From: an uncultured Porphyromonadaceae bacterium
GTDB taxonomy: Bacteria; Bacteroidota; Bacteroidia; Bacteroidales; Muribaculaceae
Length of the DNA: 11,689 nt
Direction of reading: 5' to 3'
Assembly: GCA_947166165.1 (NCBI GenBank)
Contig: CAMVDK010000084.1
Location: 1-11,689, forward strand
The notes beneath the pieces are model-generated. The model was not told the DNA's origin. It searched no databases and saw only the letters and a program-made list of their open reading frames with translations. This document shows positions 6,585 to 11,689 of the stretch, piece by piece. Each line of letters starts with the position of its first letter. Positions within the stretch are counted from its first letter, which is position 1. A program made the translations under genes and the position numbers.

Positions 6585-7127
6585 TCACTTGCCGTCGAAG
6601 TCGAAGAGCGATGTGACTTCCACCTCGGCCGGCAGCATGGCGCGGCCGTTGAGCCCCTTGAGCGTGCAAACAAAGTTGATGTAGACCGCCTTCGGATTCA
6701 TCGACTTCACCATCTTGAAGGCGGCGAGCATGGTGCCGCCGGTGGCGAGAAGGTCGTCGTGAATCACCACCACGTCGTCGCTGGTTATGGCGTCGCGGTG
6801 CATCTCAATCACGTCGGTGCCATACTCCTTGTCGTAGCTCATGCTGATGGTGTCGGCGGGGAGTTTGCCGGGCTTGCGGATGGGCACGAAGCCCGCCCCG
6901 AGTTTGGCGGCGAGCAGGGCACCGCCAATGAATCCGCGCGACTCGATGCCGGCCACCTTGGTCACGCCACGGCCTTCATACAGCTCGGCCATCGCGTCGG
7001 CCATAGCGCGCAGAGCGAAGGGATCCTTGAAGGCGGTGGTCAAATCTTTGAATTGTATCCCGGCCACGGGGAAGTCGGGAATGTTGCGGACGAGCGCCTT
7101 GACGCGCTCCATGTCGTTTCGGTTCAT
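6585..7127 (-). CDS. apt: Adenine phosphoribosyltransferase
   Basis: A purine-salvage enzyme that joins adenine to PRPP, giving AMP and pyrophosphate in the cytosol. It has 180 residues, the usual bacterial Apt length. Visible signatures are the N-terminal IPDFPVAGIQFKDLT (16-30), typical of Apt; GIESRGFI (60-67); the flexible-loop region RKPGKLP (84-90); and the PRPP-binding motif VVVIHDDLLATGGT (119-132) with its paired aspartates. The ATG at 7127 is used; a second ATG five codons in (Met6) is also possible, since the conserved part begins after it. It lies 48 bp downstream of mnmG and 61 bp upstream of uvrC on the same strand, so it is probably in the ybeY-mnmG-apt-uvrC transcript. The second parS-like site lies just upstream of its start. 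Identification is secure. Confidence 0.97.
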   Translation of the reverse strand: MNRNDMERVKALVRNIPDFPVAGIQFKDLTTAFKDPFALRAMADAMAELYEGRGVTKVAGIESRGFIGGALLAAKLGAGFVPIRKPGKLPADTISMSYDKEYGTDVIEMHRDAITSDDVVVIHDDLLATGGTMLAAFKMVKSMNPKAVYINFVCTLKGLNGRAMLPAEVEVTSLFDFDGK

Positions 7128-7151
7128 GTCGTCTGGTTTGTGTGTGATTGA

Positions 7152-7167
7152 TGTTTCACGTGGAACA
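7152..7167 (-). promoter_or_regulatory. parS: parS site (ParB-binding centromere), copy 2, in the mnmG-apt gap
   Basis: On the minus strand this 16-mer reads TGTTCCACGTGAAACA, the canonical Bacillus subtilis parS sequence at every position. It lies 8 bp past the mnmG stop and 24 bp before the apt ATG, 1.1 kb from copy 1. Two sites this close and this exact are very unlikely by chance. ParB binding and origin proximity are inferred. Confidence 0.88.
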
Positions 7168-7175
7168 AATTTTCT

Positions 7176-9056
7176 CTATCTTCCTAGCAGCAACAAGAGT
7201 ACATTGATGTCGCTGGGCGAAATGCCGGGTATGCGCGAGGCCTGGCCGAGGGTGGCGGGGTCGATGCGCTGGAGCTTCTGCCGCGCCTCGATGCTGATCT
7301 GGGTGAGCAAGGCGTAGTCGAGTTTGCCGCGCAGGGTGATGCTGTCGAGGTGCGAAAGGCGCTCGGCGAAGCGCTGCTCACGCTCGATGTAGCCGCGATA
7401 TTTGATCTGTATCTCGGCGGCTTCGAGAATCTCGTCGCGACGCTCGGCCTCGATTTGGCCCAATCGCTCGCCCACTTCGGGCACAAGGGCCGCCACATCG
7501 AGCAGCCCCACATGGGGGCGCAGCAGCACATCGTGCAGACGCTGGCCTTGCTGCATGAGCGGCAACGAGTGGGCGGCCAGATAGCCGTTGAGCGCCGCGG
7601 GCTGCACGGTGAATGCCTGCGAGAACTCGATGAGCTTGACTATCTGCTCGAGTTTGCTTTGCAGCAGGGCGTGGCGCTGGTCGTCGACCAAGCCGAGCTC
7701 GCGGCCTATGGGTGTGAGCCGCACGTCGGCATTGTCCTGACGCAGCAGGATGCGGTGCTCGGCGCGAGAGGTGAACATGCGGTAAGGCTCGTCGACGCCC
7801 TTGGTCACCAGGTCGTCGATGAGCACGCCGATGTAGGCCTGGTCGCGCGCAAGGGTGAACGGCGCCAGTCCGTTCAGCTTGCGGTGGGCGTTCACACCAG
7901 CCACCAACCCCTGCCCGGCGGCTTCCTCATAGCCCGTGGTGCCATTCACCTGGCCGGCCAGGTAGAGCCCGCCTACGAGTTTCGACTCGAGCGTGTGGTG
8001 GAGTTGTGTGGGGTCGAAGTAGTCATATTCGATGGCATAGCCGGGGCGGTAGAGCTGCACATGGGCAAAGGCCGGTATCTTCTCGAGCGCACCCAGCTGG
8101 GCGTGCAGCGGCAGCGACGACGAGAATCCGTTCAAGTACATCTCGTGGGTCGATTCACCTTCAGGCTCGATGAAGAGCTGGTGCGAGTCGCGGTCGGCAA
8201 AAGTGACAATCTTGGTCTCGATGCTCGGGCAGTAGCGCGGCCCGATGCTCTGAATCTGTCCGTTGTAGAGCGGCGACTCGTCGAGCGCGGCGCGCAGCAC
8301 GGCGTGGGCCTCGGCATTGGTGTAGACGATGTAGCAGTCGCGCTGCCGGAGCTTGGACCGTTCGCCGGGCAAGAACGAAAAATGGCTGTGTCCCGCCTCG
8401 CCATGCTGGACGACGGTCTGGGCATAGTCGATGCTGCGGCCGTCGATGCGCACGGGCGTGCCGGTCTTCATGCGCCCGGCGCGCAGGCCGAGCCGCACGA
8501 GCTGCTCAGTGAGGCCGTGCGAGGCCGGCTCCGACACGCGCCCGCCCTCCTGCTGGTGGCGACCCACGTGCATCAGTCCGTTGAGGAATGTGCCAGCCGT
8601 GAGAATCACCGCACGAGCGCGAAACTCCACGCCCAGGGCCGTGCGCACGCCTTCCACCGCCCCACCCTCGCTCACGAGCAGGCGCTCCACGCAGTCCTGC
8701 CACAGGTAGAGGTTGGGCGTGTTCTCCAGCACGCTGCGCCATTCGGCGCTGAAGTGCATGCGGTCGGTCTGCGCACGCGGGCTCCACACCGCCGGACCCT
8801 TGCTGCGGTTGAGCATGCGGAATTGGATGGTCGAGCGGTCGGTCACCACGCCCATCACGCCGCCAAGGGCATCAATCTCTCTGACAATCTGCCCTTTAGC
8901 GATGCCTCCAACAGCAGGATTGCAACTCATCTGCGCCACCTTGCTCATATCGATGGTGATGAGCAGTGTGGCCGAGCCCAACCGCGCAGCGGCATGAGCA
9001 GCCTCGCAGCCGGCATGGCCGGCGCCTATCACTATGACGTCGTATTGCTCAATCAT
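7176..9056 (-). CDS. mnmG: tRNA uridine-5-carboxymethylaminomethyl(34) synthesis enzyme MnmG (GidA)
   Basis: The FAD-dependent partner of MnmE, which installs the (carboxymethyl)aminomethyl group on the wobble uridine U34 of certain tRNAs. It has 626 residues, the standard long-form length. The dinucleotide-binding motif VIVIGAGHAGCEAA is at 7-20. MSCNPAVGGIAKG (43-55) carries the conserved Cys45, and a second conserved cysteine occurs in the later RYCPSIETKI. The motif KTGTPVRIDGRSID is present, and GYEEAAGQGLVAGVNA contacts FAD. The C-terminal MnmE-binding helical domain ends IPGISPSDINVLLLLLGR. The start ATG lies inside the last codons of ybeY, an 8-bp overlap (ATGATTGA) that implies translational coupling. 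MnmG is often encoded near the replication origin in bacteria, which fits the adjacent parS site. Identification is secure. Confidence 0.98.
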   Translation of the reverse strand: MIEQYDVIVIGAGHAGCEAAHAAARLGSATLLITIDMSKVAQMSCNPAVGGIAKGQIVREIDALGGVMGVVTDRSTIQFRMLNRSKGPAVWSPRAQTDRMHFSAEWRSVLENTPNLYLWQDCVERLLVSEGGAVEGVRTALGVEFRARAVILTAGTFLNGLMHVGRHQQEGGRVSEPASHGLTEQLVRLGLRAGRMKTGTPVRIDGRSIDYAQTVVQHGEAGHSHFSFLPGERSKLRQRDCYIVYTNAEAHAVLRAALDESPLYNGQIQSIGPRYCPSIETKIVTFADRDSHQLFIEPEGESTHEMYLNGFSSSLPLHAQLGALEKIPAFAHVQLYRPGYAIEYDYFDPTQLHHTLESKLVGGLYLAGQVNGTTGYEEAAGQGLVAGVNAHRKLNGLAPFTLARDQAYIGVLIDDLVTKGVDEPYRMFTSRAEHRILLRQDNADVRLTPIGRELGLVDDQRHALLQSKLEQIVKLIEFSQAFTVQPAALNGYLAAHSLPLMQQGQRLHDVLLRPHVGLLDVAALVPEVGERLGQIEAERRDEILEAAEIQIKYRGYIEREQRFAERLSHLDSITLRGKLDYALLTQISIEARQKLQRIDPATLGQASRIPGISPSDINVLLLLLGR

Positions 9057-9492
9057 CGGTCAGAATCAGTGGTCGGTGGATCATTGCCAGCGCGGCGTTC
9101 TCGTGACGCTCCATCACTTCGCGCTCGCCGGGACCCTTGTCGTTAATGCCGCACAGATGCAGCACACCGTGAATCACCACGCGCAGCAGCTCCTCGCTGT
9201 AGTCGCGCCCGAAGAGCGCGGCGTTGCTGGCCACCGTGTCGAGCGAAATCACCATGTCGCCGCTCAGCCGTCGGTGCGTGCTGTAGTCGAAGGTGATGAT
9301 GTCGGTGTAATAGTCGTGATGCAGGTACTGCCGGTTCACCTCGAGGATGTAGTCGTCGGAGCAGAACACATAGGTCAGTGTACCCACCACCTTGTCGTGT
9401 GCCTGCGCCACTCGACCTATCCACTCGGCAAGGGCCTCCTGATGGAAGCGCGGCATGGCCACCTCTACGGTCTGGAAGCTGATGTGTGACAT
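9049..9492 (-). CDS. ybeY: Endoribonuclease / rRNA maturation factor YbeY
   Basis: A metal-dependent single-strand RNase of the UPF0054 family, involved in 16S rRNA 3'-end maturation and ribosome quality control. It has 147 residues, the normal size. The central conserved part YLHHDYYTDIITFDY (56-70), then GDMVISLDTV, leads to the metal-site motif HGVLHLCGIND (108-118). Here His108 and His112 are kept, but the position of the third histidine of the classical H-x3-H-x5-H motif is Asp118, followed by Lys. As far as I recall, other Bacteroidota YbeY proteins also carry D-K here, so this is probably a lineage variant in which Asp acts as ligand, not a broken gene. It is the first gene of the cluster, preceded by a clear promoter at 9519-9550 with a leader of about 20 nt, and it overlaps mnmG by 8 bp. 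Confidence 0.95.
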   Translation of the reverse strand: MSHISFQTVEVAMPRFHQEALAEWIGRVAQAHDKVVGTLTYVFCSDDYILEVNRQYLHHDYYTDIITFDYSTHRRLSGDMVISLDTVASNAALFGRDYSEELLRVVIHGVLHLCGINDKGPGEREVMERHENAALAMIHRPLILTDD

Positions 9493-9518
9493 CTGGGTCG
9501 GTTTTCGATTTTAGCCTA

Positions 9519-9550
9519 CAAAGTTAATACAATCTGAGCGGAACGCCAAA
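9519..9550 (-). promoter_or_regulatory. Bacteroidota-type promoter for ybeY-mnmG-apt-uvrC
   Basis: On the minus strand a perfect TTTG (complement of 9547-9550) is followed after 20 nt by a perfect TAACTTTG (complement of 9519-9526), matching both consensus boxes. Transcription would start roughly 20 nt before the ybeY ATG. Confidence 0.82.
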
Positions 9551-9890
9551 TAAAAAGATGTGATTCAATTTTTCAGCACCTCGACAGCGATAGCCGAAAA
9601 AGCGGGTTATCACACTGATTACCAGTTTCTTGAGCAAAACTAAACTCGTTGAGAATCGAAAATTTGCAGCCTCGCCCTACGATTTGCTTGAATTCTTCAC
9701 GCATTTGGCACACTATTTGCAACACTTGTTGTAGTAATTTCACAGTTCAGTAAACGTGGTTGCGCGATGTTGCGATTCCTTAAAATGTGTGAATACGGAA
9801 AACGATTCACTACCACCCCACCCCATCGCCGCTCGCCATATCGCCGCCCTGGCGACCGCGAACCGAACTCGTGAAAAAATTCAACAATAT
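9551..9890. other. Divergent intergenic region, no gene recognised
   Basis: About 340 bp lie between the two divergent promoters. No tRNA, riboswitch or known RNA was recognised. A modest stem GATAGCC/GGTTATC (9589-9595 with 9605-9611) is present, and a small CGCC/GGCG hairpin lies near 9841-9854. A 35-codon ATG frame at 9767-9874, rich in Arg and Pro, has no recognisable features and is not called. The stretch has lower GC than the genes and could hold a small RNA or regulator sites, but nothing here proves it. Confidence 0.5.
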
Positions 9891-9922
9891 TTTGCCAGTA
9901 TGCAAAAATAACAGTAACTTTG
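9891..9922 (+). promoter_or_regulatory. Bacteroidota-type promoter for the nfeD-SPFH operon
   Basis: TTTG at 9891-9894 is followed after exactly 20 nt by TAACTTTG at 9915-9922, a perfect match to the Bacteroidota consensus. The -7 box is the same octamer used by the divergent ybeY promoter. The leader to the ATG at 9948 is about 20 nt and AT-rich with no Shine-Dalgarno sequence. Confidence 0.83.
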
Positions 9923-9947
9923 GAAACTCAAATAAATATCAAATATT

Positions 9948-10397
9948 ATGCTTGACTACATTCTCAACAACCTTTGGCAACTCTGGACGGTGGTTGCCAT
10001 CTTGTGCCTGATTCTCGAACTGATGTCGGGCGACTTCTTCATCATGTGCTTCGCCATCGGCGCCGCCTTCAGCCTGGTGGCCGCGCTGTGCGGGCTCAAC
10101 CTAACGGCGCAGATCATCGTGTTCGCCGTCTGCTCGGCGCTCAGCCTGTGGCTCGTGCGTCCAGCAGCCCTCAAGTATCTGCACCGCAACCAGGACGAGC
10201 GGCTCAGCAACGCCGACGCCCTCATCGGCCAGGAAGGCCGCGTGAGCCAGGACATCCCCGCCGGCGGACACGGACGCGTGGCCATCGACGGCGACGACTG
10301 GAAAGCCACCAGCGCCGACCAGCAGCCCATCGCCGCCGGCACCAAGGTGCGCGTGGTGGCGCGAGAGAGCATCATCATCACCGTCGAAAAAGTCTGA
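9948..10397 (+). CDS. NfeD family membrane protein (short form)
   Basis: A 149-residue inner-membrane protein. Three hydrophobic segments (about 10-28, 30-50 and 53-72) are followed by a soluble OB-fold domain (about 88-149) with the typical NfeD start ALIGQEGRVSQDI, the glycine-rich GGHGRVAIDGDDWKA, and the final strand TKVRVVARESIIITVEKV. It lacks the N-terminal ClpP-like serine protease domain of long NfeD proteins, so it is the short (YbbK/NfeD1b-like) form. Such proteins are nearly always encoded beside an SPFH/stomatin-like gene, as here (33 bp upstream of it), and are thought to bind or assist the SPFH oligomer in membrane microdomains. It is the first gene of the plus-strand operon, behind a consensus promoter. 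No enzymatic role can be assigned. Confidence 0.9.
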   Translation: MLDYILNNLWQLWTVVAILCLILELMSGDFFIMCFAIGAAFSLVAALCGLNLTAQIIVFAVCSALSLWLVRPAALKYLHRNQDERLSNADALIGQEGRVSQDIPAGGHGRVAIDGDDWKATSADQQPIAAGTKVRVVARESIIITVEKV

Positions 10398-10430
10398 TTT
10401 CACTCACTACTTCTCTAACACCTTATAACT

Positions 10431-11384
10431 ATGGAATTATCCTCAATCATCCTCATCGCCATCGTTGTGCTGGCACTCGTGCTCGTCAAGATGAGCCTCG
10501 TCATCATCCCCCAGTCCGAAACGCGCATCATCGAGCGGCTCGGCAAATACCACGCCACACTCAAGCCCGGCATCAACGTCATCATCCCCTTCATCGACCG
10601 CGCCAAGCCTATCGTGGCCATGACCGGCGGACGCTACCACTACACCAGTGCCATCGACCTGCGCGAACAGGTCTACGACTTCGACAAGCAGAACGTCATC
10701 ACCAAGGACAACGTGCAGACGCAAATCAACGCCCTGCTCTACTTCCAGATCGTGGACCCCTTCAAGGCCATCTACGAAATCAACAACCTGCCCAACGCCA
10801 TCGAGAAGCTCACGCAGACCACCCTGCGTAACATCATCGGCGAGCTCGAACTCGACGAGACCCTCACCTCGCGCGACACCATCAACACCAAGCTGCGCGC
10901 CGTGCTCGACGATGCCACCAACAAGTGGGGTATCAAGGTGAACCGCGTAGAGCTGCAGGACATCACCCCGCCGCAGAGCGTGCTCCAGGCCATGGAGAAG
11001 CAGATGCAGGCCGAGCGCAACAAGCGTGCCACCATCCTCACCAGCGAGGGGCAGAAGGCCGCCGCCATCCTCCAGTCCGAAGGACAGAAAACGGCGCGCA
11101 TCAACCAGGCCGAGGCCGACAAGCAGACCGAAATCCTCCAGGCCGAGGGCGAGGCACAGGCACGCATCCGCCGTGCCGAGGCCGAAGCCATCGCCATCGA
11201 AAAGGTCAACGCCGCTGTGGGCAAGAGCGCCAACCCAGCCCACTACCTGCTCGCACAGAAGTACATCTCCATGCTCGAGCAAGTGGCCAGCGGACAGCAG
11301 ACGCGCACCGTCTACCTCCCCTACGAAGCCACCAACCTCATGGGCTCGATAGGAGGCATCAAGGACCTCTTCAAAGACGCCTGA
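10431..11384 (+). CDS. SPFH/stomatin-like (paraslipin, QmcA-type) membrane protein
   Basis: A 317-residue band-7 protein that probably forms large ring or cage oligomers on the membrane and influences protein quality control or lipid microdomains. An N-terminal membrane anchor (about 4-24) is followed by the SPFH domain, beginning VIIPQSETRIIERLGKYHATLKPGIN (written in parts: VIIPQSETRIIERLG, then KYHATLKPGIN; about 24-50). The domain continues through VITKDNVQTQINALLYFQIVD and ends near VELQDITPPQSVLQAM (about 175-190). Then comes a long Ala/Glu/Gln-rich coiled coil (about 190-260) with near-repeated SEGQKAA, SEGQKTA and AEGEAQA segments. The C-terminus, YLPYEATNLMGSIGGIKDLF, resembles QmcA/paraslipin proteins. 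It lies 33 bp after the NfeD gene in one transcript. A strong hairpin 40 bp past the stop probably ends the operon. The family call is secure; the physiological role in this organism is unknown. Confidence 0.94.
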   Translation: MELSSIILIAIVVLALVLVKMSLVIIPQSETRIIERLGKYHATLKPGINVIIPFIDRAKPIVAMTGGRYHYTSAIDLREQVYDFDKQNVITKDNVQTQINALLYFQIVDPFKAIYEINNLPNAIEKLTQTTLRNIIGELELDETLTSRDTINTKLRAVLDDATNKWGIKVNRVELQDITPPQSVLQAMEKQMQAERNKRATILTSEGQKAAAILQSEGQKTARINQAEADKQTEILQAEGEAQARIRRAEAEAIAIEKVNAAVGKSANPAHYLLAQKYISMLEQVASGQQTRTVYLPYEATNLMGSIGGIKDLFKDA

Positions 11385-11424
11385 CCCAGCCTGCCGCAGC
11401 ACACACGGAGCCACACACCATCAA

Positions 11425-11462
11425 GAGCCACCGAGCCGCCATCAACGTCGGCTCGGTGGCTC
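11425..11462 (+). terminator. Strong stem-loop, likely 3' end of the nfeD-SPFH operon
   Basis: A perfect 14-bp inverted repeat, GAGCCACCGAGCCG (11425-11438) with its complement at 11449-11462, encloses a 10-nt loop, 40 bp beyond the SPFH stop. No T-run follows, so classical intrinsic termination is not assured; it may also protect the mRNA 3' end. Confidence 0.65.
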
Positions 11463-11474
11463 ACTATGTTGCCG

Positions 11475-11501
11475 CCCCGGCAGTAGGGCCTCGCCCTGGG
11501 G
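11475..11501. other. Second GC-rich stem-loop
   Basis: CCCC (11475-11478) can pair with GGGG (11498-11501) around an inner AGGGC-CTC-GCCCT hairpin (11485-11497), with an unpaired bulge on the left side. It follows the main terminator-like stem and may back it up. Weakly supported. Confidence 0.3.
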
Positions 11502-11561
11502 CCAAACATCCGAAGGGAATCGGAATAGAATGATAGGAGAATAAATTTTGCTTGCCGATTT

Positions 11562-11593
11562 TTTGCCATTGCGCTCGGTTTGCACTAATTTTG
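11562..11593 (+). promoter_or_regulatory. Bacteroidota-type promoter reading out of the right edge
   Basis: TTTG at 11562-11565 and TAATTTTG at 11586-11593 are separated by exactly 20 nt, a perfect consensus. The -7 box begins a further inverted repeat, TAATTTTGCC (11586-11595) with GGCGAAATTA (11603-11612), so the transcript start would be in or next to a hairpin. No gene follows inside the window. Confidence 0.65.
11572..11589 (+). repeat. Direct repeat, copy 1 (18 bp)
   Basis: CGCTCGGTTTGCACTAAT occurs here and again at 11655-11672, 83 bp apart and identical, each followed by (T or G)TTG. In copy 1 the 3' end overlaps the promoter -7 box. Confidence 0.8.
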
Positions 11594-11622
11594 CCAAATA
11601 ATGGCGAAATTAGGCTGCACCT

Positions 11623-11656
11623 CGGAAAAACATCCAAGCAAGCTTGATGTTTTTCG
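11623..11656 (+). other. Hairpin immediately before repeat copy 2
   Basis: AAAAACATC (11626-11634) pairs with GATGTTTTT (11646-11654). The stem is extended by AA/TT inside and CG/CG outside, with single bulged bases, and the loop is GCAAGC. It abuts the second 18-bp repeat, overlapping it by two bases, and could be an attenuator-like or terminator-like structure in a transcript from the upstream promoter. Confidence 0.55.
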
Positions 11657-11672
11657 CTCGGTTTGCACTAAT
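11655..11672 (+). repeat. Direct repeat, copy 2 (18 bp)
   Basis: This is identical to the copy at 11572-11589. Here the -7-like box reads TAATGTTG, one base off the consensus, and no TTTG lies at the right distance upstream, so it looks like a weaker or decayed promoter, or a repeat with some other role. Confidence 0.75.
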
Positions 11673-11689
11673 GTTGAGGGCTTTGCCCT

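Noticed and set aside
6524..6673. A 50-codon upstream extension of uvrC
   Set aside because: It overlaps the end of apt, has Arg/Ser-rich unconserved composition, and the family N-terminus starts at the ATG at 6523.
7350..9146. A 598-codon open frame on the plus strand opposite mnmG
   Set aside because: It is the antisense shadow of a GC-rich, strongly biased gene; its product has low-complexity Ala/Val/His composition and no motif, whereas mnmG on the other strand is unmistakable.
9767..9874. A 35-codon plus-strand ORF in the divergent intergenic region
   Set aside because: Arg/Pro-rich, no ribosome-binding or promoter signal, no recognisable feature; indistinguishable from chance.
11470..11689. 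A coding region in the right-hand 220 bp
   Set aside because: Only short frames overlapping stem-loops and repeats; no protein features on either strand.

Overview
The window looks like a chromosomal segment of a fairly GC-rich member of the Bacteroidota, most likely order Bacteroidales (Muribaculaceae/Prevotellaceae-like). Four things point there. Several intergenic regions carry the Bacteroidota promoter pattern, TTTG about 20 nt upstream of TAnnTTTG. Shine-Dalgarno sequences are essentially absent. Lineage-typical genes are present: a DUF3467 protein, a NigD-like lipoprotein, and a BspA-type leucine-rich-repeat protein with a dockerin-like tail. Finally, ybeY, mnmG, apt and uvrC lie together in one run. 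The family, genus and species cannot be fixed from the sequence alone.

Layout. From 1 to 9492 every gene is on the minus strand. Read in the direction of transcription (right to left), ybeY, mnmG, apt and uvrC form a compact tRNA/rRNA-maturation, purine-salvage and DNA-repair cluster, driven by a clear promoter at 9519-9550. Next comes a secreted BspA-like LRR protein with its own promoter at 4610-4641. After that are a LolD-type ABC ATPase and a NigD-like lipoprotein coupled by an ATGA overlap, with a promoter at 2666-2696, then a small DUF3467 protein. The last gene is the N-terminal 236 codons of cysS, which runs off the left edge. A 455-bp divergent intergenic region (9493-9947) separates this block from a plus-strand operon of a short NfeD-family membrane protein and an SPFH/stomatin-like protein (9948-11384). 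That operon ends in a strong GC-rich hairpin. The last 300 bp have no gene but hold stem-loops, a repeated 18-mer and a promoter pointing out of the right edge.

How the genes work together. YbeY and MnmG act on rRNA and tRNA, Apt recycles adenine, and UvrC is the incision nuclease of nucleotide excision repair. LolD is predicted to power lipoprotein release from the inner membrane, and the coupled downstream gene itself encodes a lipoprotein. NfeD and SPFH proteins are a classical membrane-microdomain pair.

Most striking non-coding signals. (1) Two near-perfect copies of the chromosomal centromere site parS lie 1.1 kb apart, one inside the uvrC coding sequence and one in the mnmG-apt gap. 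They suggest the locus is near the replication origin and is bound by ParB. (2) A 173-bp nested-palindrome, MITE-like element (731-903) lies directly upstream of cysS. (3) There is a cluster of six CTAG tetranucleotides in 58 bp (2728-2785). (4) Structured promoter repeats occupy the right end. No defence system, CRISPR array, prophage or intact transposon is visible, and the protein-coding content is mostly ordinary housekeeping.
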